A DNA stretch of 64,000 nt. Origin: Aedoeadaptatus coxii (GTDB lineage: Bacteria > Bacillota > Clostridia > Tissierellales > Peptoniphilaceae). Within the stretch, counting starts at the first letter, position 1. Each line of letters opens with the position of its first letter. The notes beneath the pieces are model-generated. The model searched no databases, had not been told where the DNA came from, and worked only from the letters and a program-made list of their open reading frames with translations. Positions 58,573 through 64,000 of the stretch are shown one piece after another. The stretch lies in NCBI RefSeq assembly GCF_903819215.1, contig NZ_CAIJCT010000016.1; one strand, given 5' to 3'. The position numbers and the translations under genes are program-made.

Positions 58573-59091
58573 TTAAACTTTTTCCGAACCAGATTCTTCC
58601 TTTTCCGATTTATTATCTTTAGGAGATTCATCAATTTGTGTTTCCTCAGTCCCTATCTCTGTGTCGGCTTCAGATTCCTTTGTTCCATGTGGAACATTTC
58701 CTTTATTGTCTTCAATCTTTCTAGGCTTAGAGGATCTCTTGACGTAGAAAACTTTGTTTTTATCTTCGCCTGCTCGCTCGATGACGATTTTATCGTGATT
58801 ATCGTCGGGATTTGCGTCTGTATTTTCCAACTCTCTCTGCATGCGACGAGACTTCAAATACTCTCTTTTGGCTTTTACATATTCTCGCCTTGAAAATACG
58901 ATGCAAGCTACAAGGGAAAGAATGCCAATTCCATAAGCCACGTATGGTAGGGGAAAAATCAGTTCATCGATAATGCCTAAATAATTCAAAAAACACAAGG
59001 CTTCAAACACTAAAAGAGCGCCCACAGCTTTGCTTTTGGTTTCTATTACTCGATAAAGTAAAAAGGCGAATAGGGGAATAAAGACGATCAT
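58573..59091 (-). CDS. Small membrane protein with acidic cytoplasmic tail, parS inside
   Basis: A 172-aa protein with two or three hydrophobic helices (residues about 1-65) followed by a charged region rich in Arg/Lys (VKAKREYLKSRRMQREL) and an acidic, probably disordered tail (about 95-172, many Glu, Asp and Lys). No family recognised. It lies between rsmG and parA in the origin-proximal cluster, 3 bp after rsmG. Codons for NVPHGTK contain the third parS site (58681-58696), so the tail may tolerate a DNA constraint. Function unknown. Confidence 0.8.
   Translation of the reverse strand: MIVFIPLFAFLLYRVIETKSKAVGALLVFEALCFLNYLGIIDELIFPLPYVAYGIGILSLVACIVFSRREYVKAKREYLKSRRMQRELENTDANPDDNHDKIVIERAGEDKNKVFYVKRSSKPRKIEDNKGNVPHGTKESEADTEIGTEETQIDESPKDNKSEKEESGSEKV
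58681..58696. promoter_or_regulatory. parS site 3, inside a coding region
   Basis: TGTTCCATGTGGAACA again, identical to site 1, within the membrane-protein gene. Three sites within about 215 bp make a compact ParB loading cluster. Confidence 0.88.
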
Positions 59092-59094
59092 AAA

Positions 59095-59796
59095 TTAAAG
59101 AGGATCCTTTCTCGGTTTTCCGCCGCCTCGCGGATACTTTTTAGGTGTGCTTTTTATTTTTCGTACGACCACTAAAAGCCTTTTATCGCCGTCGGGAAGT
59201 GTAAACTCTTCACAACGGACGAATTCGCCGCCCAATGTCTTAATGGCGTTTTCAGCTTCCTCAATTTCCTCTTCACCTTCCGGACCCTTCATGGCGATGA
59301 GATAGCCTCCTTGCTCTACGAAAGGCAAACAATATTCCGCCAGGATATTGAGCCTTGCAACAGCACGGGAGAGGACGATTTGATATTGCTCGCAAAATTC
59401 CGGATTCCGTCCGGCCTCTTCCGCACGACCGTGAAAGGTTTCTACATTCTTAATGCTAAGCTCGTCTACTACGGCGTTTAAAAAGGTTATGCGCTTGTTT
59501 AAACTGTCCATTAAGTGAAATTGACGATGAGGTTCGGTAAGGGCCAATACCATGCCGGGAAATCCGGCGCCCGTTCCGAGGTCGAGAACTTTTCCCGTAC
59601 CTTCATACTCATCTAATAAAAGGGGAGTTAGGGAATCGATAAAGTGCTTATCGATCATTTCCTGTTCGTCGGTTATTCGCGTTAAATTCATGCGCTCGTT
59701 CCAATCCAAGAGGATTTCACTGTAGCGATCGAAAGCTTCCAGGGGCAAGTCCCTATTAAATTGTTTCAGAGTCTCTTTACGCGTCTCCCAATTCAT
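59095..59796 (-). CDS. rsmG: 16S rRNA (guanine-527-N7)-methyltransferase RsmG
   Basis: Methylates G527 of 16S rRNA. 233 aa. Segments: WNERMNLTRITDEQEMIDKH, the S-adenosylmethionine site KVLDLGTGAGFPGMVLAL, LMDSLNKRITFLNAVV, and SRAVARLNILAEYCLPF. The C-terminal tail ends in a basic stretch (KYPRGGGKPRKDPL), normal for the family. It overlaps mnmG by 20 bp, keeping the conserved mnmG-rsmG order near the origin. Confidence 0.96.
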   Translation of the reverse strand: MNWETRKETLKQFNRDLPLEAFDRYSEILLDWNERMNLTRITDEQEMIDKHFIDSLTPLLLDEYEGTGKVLDLGTGAGFPGMVLALTEPHRQFHLMDSLNKRITFLNAVVDELSIKNVETFHGRAEEAGRNPEFCEQYQIVLSRAVARLNILAEYCLPFVEQGGYLIAMKGPEGEEEIEEAENAIKTLGGEFVRCEEFTLPDGDKRLLVVVRKIKSTPKKYPRGGGKPRKDPL

Positions 59797-61684
59797 TGTT
59801 TGCCTCCCTGTTCTTTTGCTCTAAATAAATGAGCAAGACATTAATATCCGCCGGACTAACGCCGCTAATACGCCCTGCTTGTCCTACAGATTCCGGTCGA
59901 ATAGCGGAAAGTTTTTCCTTGGCTTCGTTGCGCAAACCCTTTATGGCGGTGTAATCCAAATCCTTTGAAAGAAGTTTATTTTCCATTTTTCTGAATTTTT
60001 GAATTTGTGCCATTTGTTTTTCAATATAGCCTTTATAGCGAATTTCCGTCTCCACTTCCTCAATAACATGACGGGGGAGAGCAGGGCGGTTTTCATCAAA
60101 TATGGCCAGCTTATCGTAGGTAAGCTCCGGGCGCTGCATTAAGTTTAAAAGAGGGGTTGCATTTTTAAGGGTGGCAGAGCCCAGTTCTTCCAATTTTTGA
60201 ATATTTTCTTCCGTAGGATTAATTTGAATAGACGCCAAGCGTTTCCGCTCGTTTTCAATGGCATCGCGGCGGGCAAGAAAGCCTTCATACTGTTCGTCGC
60301 CTACGAGGCCGATAGAGCGACCGATTTCCGTTAAGCGAAGATCTGCATTGTCTTGGCGAAGGGTCAGGCGATATTCCGCACGTGCGGTCATCATTCGGTA
60401 AGGTTCTCTGGTACCTTTCGTTACGAGGTCGTCGATTAAAACGCCGATATAAGCCTGGTCTCTTCTTAAAATAAGAGGATCTCTACCTTGAATAGATAAA
60501 GCGGCATTAATTCCGGCGACGAGACCTTGAGCCGCAGCTTCTTCGTAACCGCTGCTGCCATTGATTTGACCTGCCATAAAAAGATTATAGACACCCATTA
60601 CTTCGAGGGATCGATCCAGTCTCGTGGCGTCGATGGCGTCATATTCGATAGCATAAGCGGGGCGCATGAATTCACAATGCTCCAACCCGTCGATCTTTTT
60701 ATAAAGCGCCATTTGAACTTCAACGGGTAGGGAAGAGGAGACACCCTGTACGTAAATTTCCTTCGTTAAAAGACCTTCTGGCTCGAGAAATACCTGATGA
60801 CGATCTCTGTCGGCGAAACGGGTTACCTTATCTTCAATAGAGGGGCAGTAGCGAGGACCTTTGCCTTCAATATCGCCCATGGCCATAGCGGAACGCCCGA
60901 TATTTTCGCGAATAATCTCGTGACACTCCGGCGTCGTATAGGTTAAGTAGCAGTCGATTTGCTCTTTGTCACTATAATCTTTATCGAAGTTGCTGAAGGA
61001 AAATGGATGAATTTCGTCATCTCCCTTTTGAATTTCCATGCCGCTGAAATCGATGGAATCCCTATGCACTCTCGCCGGCGTGCCCGTTTTCATCCGCATC
61101 GTTTCGATACCGATGCCTTCAATACTCGATGTCAGTAAATTAGCCGGTTGCATGCCGTCGGGGCCGCTGGAAAAATTGACTTCTCCCATAAATACCCGGC
61201 CTCTTAAGTACGTCCCCGTGGCGAGGACAGTCTTCTTTGCTTTGTAAATAGCTCCAGTTTTACATACGATTCCCGAAAGCTCATCGTCGATAAAATAAAA
61301 AGAAGCGGCTTCATCTTGAATAAGGTGGATGTTCTTTTCATCTTCAAGGGTCATTTTCATAGCGCAGTGATAGTTCCACTTATCCGCTTGAGCGCGCAAG
61401 GAATGAACCGCCGGGCCCTTGGAGCGGTTGAGCATGCGTGATTGAATAAATGTCTTATCGATGTTACGGCCGATTTCACCGCCGAGGGCGTCGATTTCAC
61501 GAACTAAGTGGCCCTTACCGGTGCCTCCGATATTGGGATTACAGTTCATGGCGGCAATCGAATTTAAGTTCATGGTAATAAGGGCTACTTCCATGCCCAT
61601 ACGTGCTGCGGCAAGAGCCGCTTCACAGCCGGCATGTCCTGCTCCTACGACGACGACATCGACTGTTTTCGCTAAAAAATCCAT
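59777..61684 (-). CDS. mnmG: tRNA uridine 5-carboxymethylaminomethyl enzyme MnmG (GidA)
   Basis: FAD-dependent partner of MnmE that modifies U34 of several tRNAs. 635 aa. The N-terminus DVVVVGAGHAGCEAALAAAR is the dinucleotide-binding fold; further conserved regions are NPNIGGTGKGHLVREIDALG, GTPARVHRDSIDFS, RYCPSIEDKVTRF, and AGQINGSSGYEEAAAQGLVAG with the C-terminal helical domain binding MnmE. It is 8 bp downstream of mnmE and overlaps rsmG, in the classic origin-side order. Confidence 0.97.
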   Translation of the reverse strand: MDFLAKTVDVVVVGAGHAGCEAALAAARMGMEVALITMNLNSIAAMNCNPNIGGTGKGHLVREIDALGGEIGRNIDKTFIQSRMLNRSKGPAVHSLRAQADKWNYHCAMKMTLEDEKNIHLIQDEAASFYFIDDELSGIVCKTGAIYKAKKTVLATGTYLRGRVFMGEVNFSSGPDGMQPANLLTSSIEGIGIETMRMKTGTPARVHRDSIDFSGMEIQKGDDEIHPFSFSNFDKDYSDKEQIDCYLTYTTPECHEIIRENIGRSAMAMGDIEGKGPRYCPSIEDKVTRFADRDRHQVFLEPEGLLTKEIYVQGVSSSLPVEVQMALYKKIDGLEHCEFMRPAYAIEYDAIDATRLDRSLEVMGVYNLFMAGQINGSSGYEEAAAQGLVAGINAALSIQGRDPLILRRDQAYIGVLIDDLVTKGTREPYRMMTARAEYRLTLRQDNADLRLTEIGRSIGLVGDEQYEGFLARRDAIENERKRLASIQINPTEENIQKLEELGSATLKNATPLLNLMQRPELTYDKLAIFDENRPALPRHVIEEVETEIRYKGYIEKQMAQIQKFRKMENKLLSKDLDYTAIKGLRNEAKEKLSAIRPESVGQAGRISGVSPADINVLLIYLEQKNREANNELGDA

Positions 61685-61692
61685 AATACTCC

Positions 61693-63051
61693 TTATTTCC
61701 CGATACAGAATTTAGAAAATACGTGATCCAGTACTTCTTCGCCGGCAGTTTGACCGGTGATTTCGCCGAGTTTAATGAAGGCATCCTCGAAATATACCTC
61801 AGCAAGATCTAAACCGATGCCTGCCATAAGATCATCTCGTCCCTTTTCCATGGACTCGATGGCTGCGCTTAAAAGATTTTTATGGCGAAGGGAATAAATC
61901 TGCACCTCGTCGGCAGCTACTTCACCCGATAAAAACCAGGATTCGATTAAATCCTCCACAGCTTTAAGACCTTCCTGCTTAATAAGACTGGTCTCAAGAA
62001 CCGCTCCCGGAAAATATTTTTCGAGATCCGATACGGTCACTACAGAGCCTAAATCCTGTTTATTTAAAAGACAAATGACGCGCTTGTCCCGAATACCTTC
62101 GATGATTTTTAAATCTTCTACATCTAAGGGGCGTGAAGCGTCAAAAATAGCGATGATTAAATCCGCCGTATCCATGCTCTTTAATGCGCGCTCAATACCC
62201 ATTTTTTCCACTAAATCTTCCGTTTCGCGAATTCCCGCCGTATCCTGCATGCGCAAATGAATGCCGTCCAAAGAATAGGAGGCCTCCAATACATCGCGAG
62301 TGGTTCCCGGAATTTCCGTCACGATAGCTTTATCTTCCCTTAAAATTGCATTTAAAAAAGAGCTCTTTCCCACATTCGGTTTGCCGATAATGGAGGTGGC
62401 GATACCGTCTTGAATCATTTTTCCCCGTTTAAACGTCTTTAAAAGGGCTTTCATTTCGCCTAAAAGCTCTTCCGTCGTGTTTTCCAGAAGTGACGTGTCC
62501 ACGGGTTCTACTTCCTCGGTGGAAAAATCAATATCCGCAACGAGATGAGCCAAGGTATCTTTTAAACGACGGCGGAAATCTTCTATTTTACGGTATAAAT
62601 GACCCGTTAACTGGCGAGCACTTTGGCGCTGAGAGGAGACGCTGTCCGCTTCGATCATATCCACAATAGCCTCGGCTTCTGTAAGATCCAATTTACCGTT
62701 TAAGAAAGCAATCTTCGTAAACTCGCCTCGCATAGCAGCTTCGCAACCGCCGTCGATAAATGCCGAAAGAATACGTTCGAGGCCGACACTACCGCCGTGA
62801 GCCTGAATTTCCACCATATCTTCCCCTGTATAACTGTAGGGTCCGCGAAAAGCCACGGCGAGTACCTCATCGATAATTTCATCCTCTACGACAAAATGAC
62901 CGTAAAGCAATTTCCGATCATTTAAAGGATCGGACAAGGCGCTTTTCGAACGGAAAAATTTCTCCGCCACGGCAATGCTGTCGGCGCCGCTTAAACGCAC
63001 AATACCAATACCTGCCGGCGATTTCGCCGTGGAAATAGCAGCTATGGTCAT
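61693..63051 (-). CDS. mnmE: tRNA modification GTPase MnmE (TrmE)
   Basis: GTPase that binds 5-formyl-THF and, with MnmG, modifies wobble uridines. 452 aa. N-terminal domain: IAAISTAKSPAGIGIVRLSG; G-domain about 215-375 with G1 GKPNVGKSSFLNA, G2/G3 IPGTTRDVLE and DTAGIRETED, G4 NKQD; and the C-terminal FCIGK motif with the invariant cysteine. It starts after jag with a terminator between them, so mnmE may also have its own promoter. Confidence 0.97.
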   Translation of the reverse strand: MTIAAISTAKSPAGIGIVRLSGADSIAVAEKFFRSKSALSDPLNDRKLLYGHFVVEDEIIDEVLAVAFRGPYSYTGEDMVEIQAHGGSVGLERILSAFIDGGCEAAMRGEFTKIAFLNGKLDLTEAEAIVDMIEADSVSSQRQSARQLTGHLYRKIEDFRRRLKDTLAHLVADIDFSTEEVEPVDTSLLENTTEELLGEMKALLKTFKRGKMIQDGIATSIIGKPNVGKSSFLNAILREDKAIVTEIPGTTRDVLEASYSLDGIHLRMQDTAGIRETEDLVEKMGIERALKSMDTADLIIAIFDASRPLDVEDLKIIEGIRDKRVICLLNKQDLGSVVTVSDLEKYFPGAVLETSLIKQEGLKAVEDLIESWFLSGEVAADEVQIYSLRHKNLLSAAIESMEKGRDDLMAGIGLDLAEVYFEDAFIKLGEITGQTAGEEVLDHVFSKFCIGK

Positions 63052-63073
63052 AAACTCAACCTCTCCCTTTCTT

Positions 63074-63104
63074 TAAAAAAAGCCTTCATAGAGACTATGA
63101 AGGC
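63074..63104 (-). terminator. Terminator between jag and mnmE
   Basis: AGCCTTCATAG and TATGAAGGCT pair; on the minus strand seven T follow. It covers the jag stop codon. Confidence 0.85.
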
Positions 63105-63937
63105 TGTGATGTATCCTTATGAATGACGACGCACCGATGAGGATCTTTTCCCTCGCTGTGCGTGCGAATTCCTTCGACATTTGCCAAGCACGCGTGGACT
63201 ACCCGGCGTTCTTGAGCATTCATCGGTTCCAATTTAATGGATTCATTGGTTTTTAAAACTTTATTGGCAGTTTTACCGGCGACGCGCTTTAAAGCCGCTT
63301 CCCGTTTTTTGCGATAACCGCTGCAATCCACGATCACGCGCCTGAATTCTTTCGTTCGGTGATTTACCATGGCGGATAAAACAGTTTGAACACCGTTAAG
63401 TGTCGCGCCGCGCTTGCCGATGACAATCCCCGTTTCTTCCCGTTTTCCATCGATAGAAACGAAAATTTCACGATCTTTAAATTCTACGGAAAGAGTATAT
63501 CCGAGACCTAATGATTCCATGATACGATCGACAAATTCACGAACGAGCATTTCCAGTTCATCGTCGGTAGCCTCTTCAAAAGCATCTTCGGATTCTTCCA
63601 CACTTTGTGGTATTTCATCAGCTTTTGAAGTTTCAGCCTTTTCTTCCGAAGGAACTTTTACAATGTCTTCAACGGAAGCTTCAACTTCCATTTTGTCGAG
63701 ATCCTTGCGAACGGTTTTAATCTCTTCATCTTGTAAAATCGAATCGATAATATCCTTATTATCGAATTTCTTTTTTACCTTGACGATAGCGTCTTTCCCT
63801 CCGATCAGGCCCAAAAATCCTCCGGAAGGTTCTTCAACAATTTCGACATCCACTTCATCTCGGGACGCCTTCAATTCCTTCAAGGCCTTTTCGACGGCCT
63901 CGTCGATTGTTTTTGCCGATTGGATGGAAAAGTTCAC
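63095..63937 (-). CDS. khpB: RNA-binding protein KhpB (Jag)
   Basis: RNA chaperone (Jag/EloR) involved in cell elongation with KhpA. 280 aa from GTG 63937, chosen because AAGGAGG lies 6 bp before it; the frame opening at 63967 would overlap the yidC end. Domains in order: Jag-N (IQSAKTIDEAVEKALKEL and FLGLIGGKDAIVKV), an acidic linker (about 85-140), KH domain (GIVIGKRGATLNGVQTVLSA) and R3H domain (RRVVHACLANVEGIRTHSEG, then DPHRCVVI). It starts 1 bp after the yidC stop. Confidence 0.95.
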   Translation of the reverse strand: MNFSIQSAKTIDEAVEKALKELKASRDEVDVEIVEEPSGGFLGLIGGKDAIVKVKKKFDNKDIIDSILQDEEIKTVRKDLDKMEVEASVEDIVKVPSEEKAETSKADEIPQSVEESEDAFEEATDDELEMLVREFVDRIMESLGLGYTLSVEFKDREIFVSIDGKREETGIVIGKRGATLNGVQTVLSAMVNHRTKEFRRVIVDCSGYRKKREAALKRVAGKTANKVLKTNESIKLEPMNAQERRVVHACLANVEGIRTHSEGKDPHRCVVIHKDTSQPS

Positions 63938-63938
63938 G

Positions 63939-64000
63939 CTATGCCTCCTTTTCTTTTTCCTTTTCAATAAACTTATTACTAATAAATTGTTGGAAAATCG
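63939..64000 (-). CDS. yidC: Membrane protein insertase YidC, C-terminal end only
   Basis: The last 19 complete codons of a minus-strand gene that continues past base 64000: IFQQFISNKFIEKEKEKEA followed by TAG at 63941-63939. A basic-acidic tail directly before jag in the origin cluster is what the end of YidC/OxaA looks like in Firmicutes. Identification rests on position and tail composition; only the end is visible. Confidence 0.75.
   Translation of the reverse strand, partial: IFQQFISNKFIEKEKEKEA

Overview
The window looks like chromosomal DNA of a low-to-medium GC Gram-positive anaerobe, most likely a Peptoniphilaceae-type coccus (Peptoniphilus, Aedoeadaptatus or Murdochiella relatives). 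This rests on the overall gene set (type III glutamine synthetase, SufCBDSU, short ProRS under a T-box, DegV, KhpB/Jag, a Streptococcus-like type II-A Cas9) and is an inference, not a database result. No rRNA or tRNA gene was seen. The right end is next to the replication origin: reading leftward from base 64000 come yidC (3' end only), jag/khpB, mnmE, mnmG, rsmG, a small membrane protein, parA and parB, with three parS sites around parA.

Layout. 1-6.6 kb: a complete type II-A CRISPR-Cas locus (array running off the left edge, leader, csn2, cas2, cas1, cas9, all on the minus strand, and a divergent tracrRNA). Cas9 keeps both arginines that read an NGG PAM in S. pyogenes Cas9, and the cas9 and tracrRNA promoters share one -10 region. 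6.9-15.4 kb: small unknown genes, a macrodomain protein, an LtaS-like sulfatase, MgtC, DegV, a tiny lipoprotein, and an MFS / M20 peptidase / unknown operon. 15.4-18.8 kb: a Schlafen/DUF2075-like nuclease-helicase beside a gene remnant, then a CmpB-like membrane protein.

18.9-26.3 kb is visibly AT-richer and looks acquired: a Mg-type P-ATPase, a copper cassette (CopB-type ATPase and CopY repressor with two operator palindromes), an LDCC micro-protein, a dead 0.4-kb IS256-family remnant, a MobC relic and a roughly 105-bp direct repeat. 26.3-37.8 kb is core metabolism: guaA, an XRE-cupin regulator, a glnN-pyrG-NUDIX operon with an attenuator-like leader, T-box-proS, a GT-C glycosyltransferase and a CofE-like ligase. 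38.0-41.0 kb is another AT-rich insert: PLDc_N protein, ABC-2 transporter and XRE-TPR regulator, preceded by three direct repeats at 11-bp spacing. 41.2-45.5 kb is cell wall (murJ, amidase, NamZ-like muramidase). 45.6-51.2 kb has a MarR regulator and the sufCBDSU operon. 51.2-58 kb has mutY-NUDIX-DUF1275, a cysteine-free ArsC-like protein, a secreted nuclease, a lipid kinase, a cyclodeaminase-like protein and PhzF.

The most unusual regulatory observations are the shared -10 of cas9/tracrRNA, two genes (mutY and the nuclease) whose -10 box sits directly before the ATG so that leaderless mRNAs are predicted, and the putative attenuator before glnN.
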